22,555 nt of DNA from Clostridiales bacterium (GTDB lineage Bacteria > Bacillota > Clostridia > Oscillospirales > Acutalibacteraceae): positions 1 to 22,555 of the forward strand of contig JAAYKB010000025.1 in the NCBI GenBank assembly GCA_012522615.1, in the 5' to 3' direction. The translations under genes were made by a program, and so were the position numbers. Positions within the stretch are counted from its first letter, which is position 1; the number at the start of each line of letters is the position of its first letter. The notes beneath the pieces were generated by a model. It was not told where the DNA came from, ran no database searches, and saw nothing but the letters and a program-made list of their open reading frames with translations. Shown here piece after piece: positions 7,346-15,143 of the stretch.

Positions 7346-9064
7346 TTACGTCAACTCGTTTACGCCTTCCAGAATCCTTGAAGCCTCTATATCATATATG
7401 CACATATTCTTCCAGCTTTTTGAATCCAGTTGATTTTTTTGACGGTTCAGGGCTTTCTTCACACCCGGCCTTATTGAGGGTTGGCAGTTCTCATAAAGCC
7501 TCAAGGTCGCCTTTGCGGCAGATGGGCCGAGAGCCGCCAGATATTCGGTATCAATATCCCTCGGCTTATCCGTACCTATGCTTTGGATATAGCAATCCAC
7601 ATTGTATTCGGCAATTATGCGGTTGACATTAACCAGATTTACGGACGCCGTCATAATCAGCGTTACGATTACGACATAGACCGGCAGGTTAAACCGCGGC
7701 GACCATATCTTTATGACCGCGCCGATAAGGCAGAGCGCAAAAATCACTATAAGCCAGGTAACCATAAATCTCTTGACCGATAAATCGTAAACCTTAATAT
7801 AGGTCAGCATTCTGAAAACCGCCGAAACAACAACGACAAAATTGCACGCGATAAACAGCGTCAACAGCAATGATACCGATTTGGGAAGCCTGCCTTCATG
7901 CTTTTTAACAAATATCAGACAGAAAATAATAATCATAACCGAGATGCACAACACCCCGCATAATTCAAAGAATCCCGAGCGCGCATACTGCGAATAGGTC
8001 ATGCCGCCGGGTAGCTTCATCCCGGCGAAAAGATAGCCGAATTGCACCGCAACAAAGGCAAGCTGGATAAGATTGAGAATCACCAGTACGGTTGAGACAA
8101 TCACGCCGTTAAACGAGGCATTAATATTAAATCCTTTAGCTTCCGGCTTTTTTCTTGCCCTCAAGGTAATAAGCCAAGTTGAGACAAACATCGCCGATAA
8201 AAATCCGAATACTATATCAAACAGTATTGTTCCGAATGAAATATCTATTTTTTCAACAAGCCGGTTGACAAAATAGCCGAACGCGCTGTCCGCAACACTG
8301 AATAACGATATAAATATATAGGCAAGCGGAAGGGCTGCCAGAGCGCCTAAAAAGACCATAAAGAATCTTGATTCCTTCACGCCATTGCTCATTCTTTGAC
8401 TAACGGCTTTGAATGGGGTGTCGAGATAGGAAAACGGGCGGGAAACCGTTGAAATTATCGTGTCATATGCCGACTGTACGGTAAACAGCTTGGAACCCGA
8501 GGTCTGGCTCATATGGCACAGCTGCAACGGAATAAGCACAAGCAGCAATAGCACGTTAATAAAATACACCGTCTGGTTATCATTCAGAAAAAATCCGTAT
8601 GACAGCAGACCGATAGGTATCAGCAGCAATTTTGACTCTCGGCTGGGTTTTGCGTCCTTCTTTGACATATACCAAACAGCAAAGGAATAAAACAAGGTAC
8701 ATAAAAGGGGCACCGATAAACCAAACCCGCCTCTTAGAAATATCGCCGAAAACAGCACTCCGAAAACCGAGCACAGGAGCACGACCGCAAAAGCCTGTTT
8801 TGACGAAACATGCCCCAGTATGTCATCCTGCTCCACCCTTTTATAAGGCTCGTAACTATACGGTCTCGGCGGATACGGCTGATATTGGGGATATGGCGGA
8901 CCGCCTATATTCTGATTCCCATACTGGTTATATGAACCGTTGCTCCCCTGCCGGGTCTGGGTCTCCTGCGCCGCATTATTGCCTTGAACCGTATCCTCCG
9001 CTGCGACTTGGCTTTCGGCGCCGTTACTTTCGTTTGATGAATTCTGTATAAACTTATCGCTCAT
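7346..9064 (-). CDS. DUF4173 (DUF4153-like) polytopic membrane protein
   Basis: A 572-residue integral membrane protein of unknown function. The first ~80 residues are disordered and rich in Asn, Gln, Gly, Pro and Tyr (YPQYQPYPPRPY at about 58-69). About a dozen hydrophobic segments follow from residue 90 to 480. The family signature is the stretch GGMTYSQYARSGFFEL (about 353-368) and the C-terminal NRIIAEYNVDCY...DTEYLAALG (about 481-513), which match DUF4173 as I know it. Start: ATG at 9064 has a strong GGAGG six bases upstream; an in-frame ATG at 9115 would place the start upstream of that site and give a basic leader, so it is rejected. It appears monocistronic: its own promoter lies upstream, and rnpB with a separate promoter lies downstream. 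Confidence 0.85.
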   Translation of the reverse strand: MSDKFIQNSSNESNGAESQVAAEDTVQGNNAAQETQTRQGSNGSYNQYGNQNIGGPPYPQYQPYPPRPYSYEPYKRVEQDDILGHVSSKQAFAVVLLCSVFGVLFSAIFLRGGFGLSVPLLCTLFYSFAVWYMSKKDAKPSRESKLLLIPIGLLSYGFFLNDNQTVYFINVLLLLVLIPLQLCHMSQTSGSKLFTVQSAYDTIISTVSRPFSYLDTPFKAVSQRMSNGVKESRFFMVFLGALAALPLAYIFISLFSVADSAFGYFVNRLVEKIDISFGTILFDIVFGFLSAMFVSTWLITLRARKKPEAKGFNINASFNGVIVSTVLVILNLIQLAFVAVQFGYLFAGMKLPGGMTYSQYARSGFFELCGVLCISVMIIIFCLIFVKKHEGRLPKSVSLLLTLFIACNFVVVVSAVFRMLTYIKVYDLSVKRFMVTWLIVIFALCLIGAVIKIWSPRFNLPVYVVIVTLIMTASVNLVNVNRIIAEYNVDCYIQSIGTDKPRDIDTEYLAALGPSAAKATLRLYENCQPSIRPGVKKALNRQKNQLDSKSWKNMCIYDIEASRILEGVNELT

Positions 9065-9133
9065 ACAAATCCTCCGTTCTGTAATTACATAAATCCGGTA
9101 GATTAGCTTAATCACCTGATTTGTTCGGAACTT

Positions 9134-9162
9134 AATTTACCACACAGATTATCTTTTGTCAA
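9134..9162 (-). promoter_or_regulatory. promoter of the DUF4173 gene
   Basis: On the minus strand TTGACA (9157-9162), 17 bases, TAAATT (9134-9139). The start of transcription should fall near 9127, giving a leader of about 60 bases. The -35 hexamer lies inside the left arm of the long inverted repeat at 9154-9202. Confidence 0.7.
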
Positions 9163-9202
9163 TATATATTTATTGAAAAACGATAAATATATATTGACAA
9201 AA
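9154..9202. repeat. perfect 20-bp inverted repeat at the DUF4173 promoter
   Basis: Arms 9154-9173 and 9183-9202 are exact reverse complements over 20 bases, with a nine-base spacer (TGAAAAACG). The arms are AT-rich with TTGACAAAA at the outer ends. The left arm contains the -35 hexamer of the DUF4173 promoter, so the dyad could be an operator at or just upstream of -35. It lies before the predicted start of transcription of that gene and after the GH4 terminator, so it is not needed for termination. Confidence 0.9.
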
Positions 9203-9209
9203 CGACGAA

Positions 9210-9239
9210 AAGCTGCGATGGGAAATCCCACCGCAGCTT
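9210..9239 (-). terminator. terminator of the GH4 gene
   Basis: On the minus strand a 14-pair stem (AAGCTGCGGTGGGA with TCCCATCGCAGCTT, one G-T pair) and a tiny loop, followed by TTCGTCGTTTTG. It begins 25 bases after the GH4 stop codon. Confidence 0.8.
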
Positions 9240-9264
9240 GATATAAAAATATGTTTATTGTCTG

Positions 9265-10572
9265 TTATCGATATTCCGGCAGCCAGCCTTTATGGGCTTC
9301 AATCATATCGTTACACATGGATACAATATCGTCTATTGACAGTTCGGATGACGTATGAGGATCCAGCATAGCCGCCATATAAATATACTCTTTCTTTAAT
9401 GTTTTTGCCGCTTCTATTGTCAGCAACTGAACATTGATATTTGTTCTGTTTAATGCGGCGCATTGCTCGGGCAGGTCGCCTACAAAGCAGGGATTGATAC
9501 CGTTACGGTCTATCATGCAGGGTACCTCAACGCAGGCATTCTGCGGAAGATTGGTGATAAGACCGGTATTCAGCACATTACCGTGTATGCGATAAGGTTT
9601 ATCCGACAAAACAGCATTTATAATATATGACGCAAATTCATGGGTTTTTTTGTGTTCAATCTTGCTGCCTTTAAGCAGGGATTCCCTCATATCGTTCCAG
9701 CCGTTAATCTGTTCCACACAGCGGCGGGGATACTCATCCAGCGGAATCTTAAACCTCTCAATCAACTCGGGATATTTATCCTTTATGAAATACGGAGTGT
9801 ATTCGGAGGTATGCTCACTGGATTCTGTTATATAATACCCGAATCGTTTCATCATCTCAAGGCGGACAAGGTCTTTGCCGTCCTTGTTATAATCGGGTGA
9901 TGAAGCGCGGCGCTTAATCTCCGGATATAGATCGTTCCCGTCCAGATCCTCGACCTTAAGCAGCCAGGCCTGATGGTTTATACCTGCAATCTCCCATCGG
10001 GTCTTATCCTTGTATTCGTTCATATCCAAAGTTTTTAAAAGCTCTTTTACACATGACTGAACCGAATGGCAAAGGCCTACAGTCTTTATATTGGTATAAC
10101 GCTGCATATAACCCGTCAGAATTGCCATGGGGTTTGTATAGTTCAGAAATATCGCATGCGGGCAGAGCCTTTCCATATCATTCGCGTAATCCTCCATCAC
10201 CGGGATGGTCCTCAGCGCACGGAATATACCGCCGATACCCAGCGTATCTGCAATGGTCTGGCGGAGGCCGTACTTTTTGGGAACTTCAAAATCGGTAACC
10301 GTACAGGGTTGGTATCCGCCCACCTGAATTGCGTTTACCACAAAATCCGCTCCGGTAAACGCCTCGGTCCGGTCCATGGTTTTTTTGATAACCGCTTTGC
10401 CGTTCGCGGTCTTGTTAATGTTGCATAGTATCTGATAAGATTCATCCAGCCGCTTGGCATCGATATCAAACAGACAGACATCAAAATCACCCAGCTCGGG
10501 GGTTAAAATGCAATCACCGATAACATTGCGGGCAAATATCGTGCTTCCTGCTCCGATAAACGTAATCTTCAT
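9265..10572 (-). CDS. GH4 NAD- and metal-dependent glycosidase, alpha-galactosidase (MelA) type
   Basis: A 435-residue cytosolic enzyme of glycoside hydrolase family 4, which cleaves glycosidic bonds by a redox-assisted elimination using NAD and Mn(II). The Rossmann motif GAGS is at residues 7-10; NYTNPM is at 144-149; the metal and specificity motif CHSVQ is at 168-172 with Cys168 as metal ligand; GINHQAW at 197-203 supplies the second ligand, His200. The CHSV motif is the one associated with alpha-galactosidases such as MelA, although alpha-galacturonidases of this family may share it, so substrate is not certain. The ATG at 10572 has GGAAGGGGA just upstream. It is transcribed divergently from an AraC-type regulator across an apparent operator; no sugar transporter is next to it. 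A hairpin terminator follows. Confidence 0.9.
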   Translation of the reverse strand: MKITFIGAGSTIFARNVIGDCILTPELGDFDVCLFDIDAKRLDESYQILCNINKTANGKAVIKKTMDRTEAFTGADFVVNAIQVGGYQPCTVTDFEVPKKYGLRQTIADTLGIGGIFRALRTIPVMEDYANDMERLCPHAIFLNYTNPMAILTGYMQRYTNIKTVGLCHSVQSCVKELLKTLDMNEYKDKTRWEIAGINHQAWLLKVEDLDGNDLYPEIKRRASSPDYNKDGKDLVRLEMMKRFGYYITESSEHTSEYTPYFIKDKYPELIERFKIPLDEYPRRCVEQINGWNDMRESLLKGSKIEHKKTHEFASYIINAVLSDKPYRIHGNVLNTGLITNLPQNACVEVPCMIDRNGINPCFVGDLPEQCAALNRTNINVQLLTIEAAKTLKKEYIYMAAMLDPHTSSELSIDDIVSMCNDMIEAHKGWLPEYR

Positions 10573-10589
10573 TCAAATTCCCCTTCCGT

Positions 10590-10615
10590 GTTGTCTTTGT
10601 ATATTTATTGACAAC
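10590..10615. repeat. short inverted repeat in the GH4 leader
   Basis: GTTGTC (10590-10595) and GACAAC (10610-10615) are exact reverse complements separated by 14 AT-rich bases. The dyad lies between the predicted start of transcription and the ribosome binding site of the GH4 gene, where a bound repressor or a hairpin could act. Arms of six bases are short enough to arise by chance. Confidence 0.3.
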
Positions 10616-10623
10616 TTTATTAA

Positions 10624-10652
10624 ATTATATCTTTACACCTACAAAAACAAAA
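10624..10652 (-). promoter_or_regulatory. GH4 promoter: perfect -10, poor -35
   Basis: On the minus strand TATAAT (10624-10629) lies 52 bases before the ATG. Seventeen bases upstream the -35 position reads TTTTGT, a poor match. A strong -10 with a weak -35 beside an AraC-type operator is the pattern of an activator-dependent promoter. Confidence 0.55.
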
Positions 10653-10654
10653 TA

Positions 10655-10687
10655 GCGTAATGTTGCCAATACTATGCGTCATGTTGC
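10655..10687. promoter_or_regulatory. candidate AraC-family operator: 12-bp direct repeat at 21-bp period
   Basis: GCGTAATGTTGC (10655-10666) and GCGTCATGTTGC (10676-10687) match in 11 of 12 positions and start exactly 21 bases apart, two helical turns. AraC-family activators typically bind tandem direct half-sites with this period (as at araI1-I2). The first copy abuts the -35 region of the GH4 promoter; the second overlaps the -35 of the regulator's own promoter, which suggests activation of one and autoregulation of the other. Confidence 0.75.
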
Positions 10688-10712
10688 ATCCGGAATTACA
10701 TTGTGGTATTAT
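10684..10712 (+). promoter_or_regulatory. promoter of the araC-type regulator
   Basis: TTGCAT (10684-10689), 17 bases, TATTAT (10707-10712). The -35 hexamer overlaps the second direct repeat of the candidate operator. Leader length is about 32 bases. Confidence 0.65.
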
Positions 10713-10750
10713 AACATACGGTTTACACCGAGCAACGGGGAGGGTATGTT

Positions 10751-11584
10751 ATGCCGGAAAGACAAACCAAGTCCTATTCGGATGATTTAATATTAGGCAG
10801 CGCGCCGCCGCCGTCCTGCACATCAATCTACATACACCAATGCGGAACCGAAAAATGCCAAAATGGACACTCGTACGGACCGGCAATGAGGGAGCATTAC
10901 CTGATTCATTGTATATTCACAGGCAAGGGACGATTTTATGACGGATTGCGGAATTATGATTTACGCAAGGGACAGGGTTTTTTGATTCTCCCCGGAATCA
11001 TATCGCTTTACCAAGCGGATATGCAGGAACCCTGGCATTACGGATGGGTCGGATTCAGCGGTTCGGATGCCGGTCACATTCTTCGCTTGTGCGGCATAAG
11101 CAGAGAGTATCCGGTCTTTGATATTACCGATAACCGGGCTATGGAAGAATGTATATATCTCCTTTCCGGACAATACGGAACCGGGGGAAATTCTTTAGAA
11201 GCCACCTCATCATTATTTAAGTTCTTTTCACTGATTAAAGGAGCAGACAATCGAAAATCCCAGGGCGCGGGCATTCTCGACCGCGCGACCGATTACATTC
11301 ATAAAAACTATTCCTATCATCTGACCATACCCGCTATAGCCAGTTATTCGGGCGTCACTCGTAGTCAGCTTTTCCGTGTTTTTAAGCAGAATATAGGCAT
11401 GTCGACCCAGGAATACATTATAACCGTACGTCTGCAAAATGCTGTGCGGCTTATGCGGACAACCAATCTTTCTGTGACCGAAATCCTGTTTTCGTGCGGA
11501 TTCAGCGATGCCAGCCATTTTTCAAGGCAATTCAAGCTGAGATACGGTTCCACTCCCTCGGCTTACATGAAGGATGTTCGGTAA
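10751..11584 (+). CDS. AraC/XylS-family transcriptional regulator
   Basis: A 277-residue regulator and the only plus-strand gene. An N-terminal cupin-like sensor domain occupies about residues 40-110 (REHYLIHCIFTGKGRF, then GQGFLILPG, then PWHYGWVGF). The C-terminal pair of helix-turn-helix motifs spans about 180-275: LTIPAIASYSGVTRSQLFRVFK for the first and VTEILFSCGFSDASHFSRQFK for the second, ending with the family's PSAY. The ATG at 10751 has GGGGAGGG six bases upstream; an earlier ATG at 10746 is out of frame. Placed divergently from the GH4 glycosidase, it most likely activates that gene in response to a galactoside, by analogy with MelR or MsmR-type regulators. The ligand is inferred from the neighbour only. 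Confidence 0.93.
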   Translation: MPERQTKSYSDDLILGSAPPPSCTSIYIHQCGTEKCQNGHSYGPAMREHYLIHCIFTGKGRFYDGLRNYDLRKGQGFLILPGIISLYQADMQEPWHYGWVGFSGSDAGHILRLCGISREYPVFDITDNRAMEECIYLLSGQYGTGGNSLEATSSLFKFFSLIKGADNRKSQGAGILDRATDYIHKNYSYHLTIPAIASYSGVTRSQLFRVFKQNIGMSTQEYIITVRLQNAVRLMRTTNLSVTEILFSCGFSDASHFSRQFKLRYGSTPSAYMKDVR

Positions 11585-11608
11585 GGCAAATGCCGGTAGT
11601 AGTTAACC

Positions 11609-11654
11609 AAAAGAACAGGCATATCCGCCTTTCTGCGGATATGCCTGTTCTTTT
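11609..11654. terminator. bidirectional terminator between the araC-type gene and csp
   Basis: A perfect 20-base inverted repeat (11609-11628 and 11635-11654) with loop CTTTCT. Both flanks carry the A/T tract (AAAA on the left, TTTT on the right), so the hairpin can stop transcription from both convergent genes. Confidence 0.93.
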
Positions 11655-11684
11655 GTCATGGTTTTTGAAAAGCAGTAAATTGAT

Positions 11685-11897
11685 TTAGACGGGTCTGACA
11701 TTAGCCGCACGGAGCTTGCTGCTGTTCTTTGGATCCTGTTCGACATCAAAAGTAACCTTCTGACCCTCGGACAGGGTTTTAAATCCTTCGGCAACAATGC
11801 TGGAGAAATGAACAAAAACGTCCTCTCCGCCTTCGTCGTCGGAAATAAATCCAAACCCTTTGCTTTCATTGAACCACTTGACTGTGCCCTGTTTCAT
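11685..11897 (-). CDS. csp: cold-shock domain protein (CspA family)
   Basis: A 70-residue single-domain nucleic-acid chaperone that binds single-stranded RNA and DNA. It has both RNP motifs, KGFGFI (about residues 13-18) and VFVHFS (about 27-32), and the starting signature GTVKWFN. The length is typical of the family. The ATG at 11897 has GGAGG seven bases upstream. The predicted leader of about 120 bases (11898-12020) is long for this window and fits the leader-controlled expression known for csp messages. It converges on the araC-type gene and ends at a shared terminator. The paralogue letter cannot be assigned. Confidence 0.97.
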   Translation of the reverse strand: MKQGTVKWFNESKGFGFISDDEGGEDVFVHFSSIVAEGFKTLSEGQKVTFDVEQDPKNSSKLRAANVRPV

Positions 11898-12026
11898 GAG
11901 ATAACCTCCAAAAATTAAATAGTAATATTCTCGTGTAAAAAAATAACATAATCTGACAGGCCATGTAACGAACCATGACTTATCAAATCATGTTAATTAA
12001 TTCGTACAGCTCAAATATCAGTATAT

Positions 12027-12054
12027 AGTATACCACATTTTTTCAATAAGTAAA
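12027..12054 (-). promoter_or_regulatory. csp promoter with long downstream leader
   Basis: On the minus strand TTTACT (12049-12054), 16 bases, TATACT (12027-12032). It predicts a start near 12020 and an untranslated leader of about 120 AT-rich bases before the csp start, long enough for the temperature-dependent folding known from csp leaders. No specific fold was verified. Confidence 0.5.
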
Positions 12055-12171
12055 GCAAATTATTGATGTATTTTTTAGAATATTTTTTGCAGGATTTTAC
12101 ACCGCCCGTTTAGGCTCATTGCAGAGCTATATTGAGGCAGGCAGGATTACAGAAGCATTCTGTGGAAACAA

Positions 12172-15081
12172 TCAAGGTTTTCTTGCAAAGTTTGATTCAA
12201 AAGCATCTCTTGATACCGTCTTACCGGCAATCCCATCTAAAGGCAGCTCTTTATTGTTTGTACTCACGATTTCATCATAAAACTTAAAGGTTGATAAGGG
12301 CTTTTCCCCATGCCAATAAGCCACTTTTTTATCAGCATCAATCCCTTGCAAACAAAGCATAGAGTATAATTCCGATTTGCCGGTATAGTACACAGAAATA
12401 TCAAACGATATACCTGCAAAATTTCTGTTCATATTCCGTCTGAAGAACCCACCAAGCTTTTCGGCATCTGTTGTGAGCCCATTTTTCAACAGCCTTCTGA
12501 CACTTTTAAATTCGCGGAAATTCAAACACATAAAACGCATACTTTTGTAGAACATTTTGACATTGCGATTGAATTTTCGTTGTACAGTACGGTTGCTGTG
12601 AATACTATTCAGCCAAACAGAGACGTTGAATTTATCATAGTCCACATTATCGAGAAAACTCAGCAGCCTTGATGTTATTCGCAAGTCATCCAAATCATCG
12701 ACAATGATTAGCAGGTCCTGTTTTTGTTTATCGGAAAAATCACATGCAGAAATAGCATCTTTACCGCGAAATACAATATCGCAAACCCTTTCACTTGCAC
12801 GGCCGTCGTCATTGCCCACAAACCTTTTTGCAAACTCTTCATAATAGGCTTGTTTTTTCCCGGCAATCTTATCAATATTGCGAATCGTATCAACAATTTC
12901 GTCCGATGTGTGGCATATCACAGCCGGAATATCATTCAGATCAAGATAGAAGTCCTTATTTCCCCCTCTGTGTAACAGGTATTCATCCTTATCAAACGGG
13001 AATAAAATAAGGGGATTGCGTGTTATCAAATAATCAAATAAGATGCCCGAATAGTCGGTAATCAATATATCGACAGCAGCAAGCAATACGTTTGTTTCTA
13101 TGTCAAGAGGAGCTACATATTCCTTTTGATTGCGCATTAAGTATTTTTCGGACATGTGATGGAGCTTAATCAAAACAGCATACTCATCACCCAAGCCGGA
13201 TTTTATGCTTTCATAGTGCTTAATTAATATATCCGAATTTTTTACGGGTTTTGTAACCGTTCCCCTCCATGTCGGAGCATACAGAACCAGTTTCTTGCCG
13301 TCCGGGATGTTGAGTAATTTACGAACGTCCTCCTTGTTTGCGTGAATAAGCAAATCGTTCCTCGGATAGCCCAGTTCAAGAATTTTTCCTTTATATAGCG
13401 CATCGCAATAATAAGCCTTAAAAAGCCGTTCTGAGGTAAACCTGTTGGGGCTTACAAAATAATCTGAATCCAACAGGCTTTTGCCTAGGTTATGTGTTTC
13501 CCAAATATAATCCGTATCCGATCCGAGAGTTTTCAGCAGTGTCGAATGCCAGGTGTGAATATAAACCTGTTCTTTCTTTTTGATGTAATAGGGCGATAAG
13601 GATGAATCGACAACCAAATACCTGCTGGTCTCGGAATATTTCGCATAGTTGTTATCGTCTGAAGGGCTAACGATAATAACCCTCTTATCATTTAGATAGG
13701 GAATCACCCTGGGGTTTTGCTTATTGTCTGTAAGGATAACATGTCGAAAATCCCTCATATCAGGATGGTTGTACAAATACCTGAAAATAGCGTATGGGTT
13801 TCCGCTAAATTCCTCCCCCCTGAATGAAGCATAAAAAATATGATTTTCAAGCAGCTCTTTATTTTCATAAAACTTCGCAAATTTTCTGGCTTGGCGATTG
13901 CTTCTGCCGAGCAACCAGAACAGTAAACCGCCTATTCTTGTATTTTTAATGCAAGGAATCAATCCTTGCTTCATACCCCCGTCTTTGCTCCCGCCCTTTA
14001 TTGCAGATAATATGAAAAGGTAGAATTTAAGAAATAATCGGTTGCTGAAAAATAAACGCATCATTCCATGATATTTTTTATATTCCGGCTTGTTTTTATA
14101 ATAGGGATTGCTCCTCCATCCTTTAAAGCGGGTATTGAGATATTTATATGCTGTTCTGATAAAAAGATTTACAAATTTTCTGTCTTTAAAATATCTCAAA
14201 GCTCTTAATCTAATAAAAATAATTATTCTGCACTGTTCGGCAAGCGCATCAAAGCAGACTTGCAAACCCCCGTGTTTTTGATAAAAATCCCGAATAATAT
14301 CAAAAGCCTTAAAAATATCAAAAAATCTGTTATCGTATGTATTAACGGATGACTCCGCCCTGTCCACTTGATAATAATAAAGGGGCTGGTCCACAAATTC
14401 CACTTTATTCGCCGCAAGCAAAAGAGGGTAAACCACAGCCGCATCTTCACACAGTCTTAGCGAAGGTATGTGAAAACCATTATCGATTATAAGTGACCTT
14501 TTGAAAATTTTATTGCACAGATAAGGCCTGCTATCCAGTATAATAACCGGTTTTTCTACAACCGAGCAGCCGAATGCCGATTTATCAATAATATTCGGTA
14601 TACGGCTGCCAAGGCGTTCGCTTATCCTATAATAGCGGCAGACTACGGCATCCGAATCGGTTTCAACCGCTTTTTCATAAAGTTTTTGAAACATATCGGG
14701 AGCCACATAATCGTCGCTGTCTACAAAGCCTATATAATCGCCGGTTGCCCTGCTGATTCCAAAATTGCGCGTATCTGCCGCCCCGGAGTTTTCTTTCAGA
14801 AAGGGTTTAATCAAATGTGGATATACCCTATCATACCGGTCAATAACGGCTTGGGAATTGTCGGTAGAACCGTCGTTGACAATAATAATCTCGATATCCT
14901 TTAAGGTTTGGTTTACCAGCGAGTCCAGACATCTCGGCAGGTATTCCTCGACGTTATAGACAGGGACTATAATGGAAACAAGGGGTGTTCGGTCTAACTG
15001 TGTAATTGTGGTATGATAAGAACTGCTTTCAGATCTTGCATATCCTTTATCACAGACTCGTTCCAGATAAAGCACCCCCAT
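12172..15081 (-). CDS. bifunctional GT2 glycosyltransferase / TagF-like glycerophosphotransferase with extra C-terminal domain
   Basis: A 969-residue cytosolic or membrane-associated fusion, last gene of the phosphonate locus. Residues about 33-330 are a family 2 glycosyltransferase: SIIVPVYN (36-43), VNDGSTDN (68-75), and the metal-binding DSDD (121-124). Residues about 400-760 match the CDP-glycerol:poly(glycerophosphate) transferase family (TagB/TagF): TWHST (510-514, His512 at the family's catalytic position), YAPTWRG (601-607) and ITDYSGILFDY (674-684). Residues about 785-969 are a further alpha/beta region (LLIIVDDLDDLRIT, then FNVSVWLN, then VAYWHGEKPLS) that I cannot name; it may be a partial GT-B-like domain. 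The ATG at 15081 has no clear ribosome binding site, 62 bases after licD. The GT2 module is a close paralogue of that in the four-domain protein. Expected role: extending and glycosylating a polyol-phosphate-type or related surface polymer; the true donor is unknown. Confidence 0.88.
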   Translation of the reverse strand: MGVLYLERVCDKGYARSESSSYHTTITQLDRTPLVSIIVPVYNVEEYLPRCLDSLVNQTLKDIEIIIVNDGSTDNSQAVIDRYDRVYPHLIKPFLKENSGAADTRNFGISRATGDYIGFVDSDDYVAPDMFQKLYEKAVETDSDAVVCRYYRISERLGSRIPNIIDKSAFGCSVVEKPVIILDSRPYLCNKIFKRSLIIDNGFHIPSLRLCEDAAVVYPLLLAANKVEFVDQPLYYYQVDRAESSVNTYDNRFFDIFKAFDIIRDFYQKHGGLQVCFDALAEQCRIIIFIRLRALRYFKDRKFVNLFIRTAYKYLNTRFKGWRSNPYYKNKPEYKKYHGMMRLFFSNRLFLKFYLFILSAIKGGSKDGGMKQGLIPCIKNTRIGGLLFWLLGRSNRQARKFAKFYENKELLENHIFYASFRGEEFSGNPYAIFRYLYNHPDMRDFRHVILTDNKQNPRVIPYLNDKRVIIVSPSDDNNYAKYSETSRYLVVDSSLSPYYIKKKEQVYIHTWHSTLLKTLGSDTDYIWETHNLGKSLLDSDYFVSPNRFTSERLFKAYYCDALYKGKILELGYPRNDLLIHANKEDVRKLLNIPDGKKLVLYAPTWRGTVTKPVKNSDILIKHYESIKSGLGDEYAVLIKLHHMSEKYLMRNQKEYVAPLDIETNVLLAAVDILITDYSGILFDYLITRNPLILFPFDKDEYLLHRGGNKDFYLDLNDIPAVICHTSDEIVDTIRNIDKIAGKKQAYYEEFAKRFVGNDDGRASERVCDIVFRGKDAISACDFSDKQKQDLLIIVDDLDDLRITSRLLSFLDNVDYDKFNVSVWLNSIHSNRTVQRKFNRNVKMFYKSMRFMCLNFREFKSVRRLLKNGLTTDAEKLGGFFRRNMNRNFAGISFDISVYYTGKSELYSMLCLQGIDADKKVAYWHGEKPLSTFKFYDEIVSTNNKELPLDGIAGKTVSRDAFESNFARKP

Positions 15082-15143
15082 ATTTTAATATGAGACCGGA
15101 GATTCAGATTTTAAACCATACCCTTGAACATAGGCGACATCAT

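Noticed and set aside
9194..9222. TTGACA on the plus strand in the right arm of the 20-bp repeat as a plus-strand promoter
   Set aside because: No -10-like sequence lies at 16-18 bases downstream and no plus-strand gene follows.
10609..10628. TTGACA at 10609-10614 on the plus strand as an araC promoter
   Set aside because: The nearest TATA-like hexamer is only about 14 bases away; the TTGCAT-N17-TATTAT pair at 10684-10712 is much better placed.
12149..12163. Small hairpin (ACAGAA-GCA-TTCTGT) just after the GT2-TagF stop
   Set aside because: Six pairs and no T tract on the minus strand; too weak to call the operon terminator. No better terminator was seen in 12055-12171.
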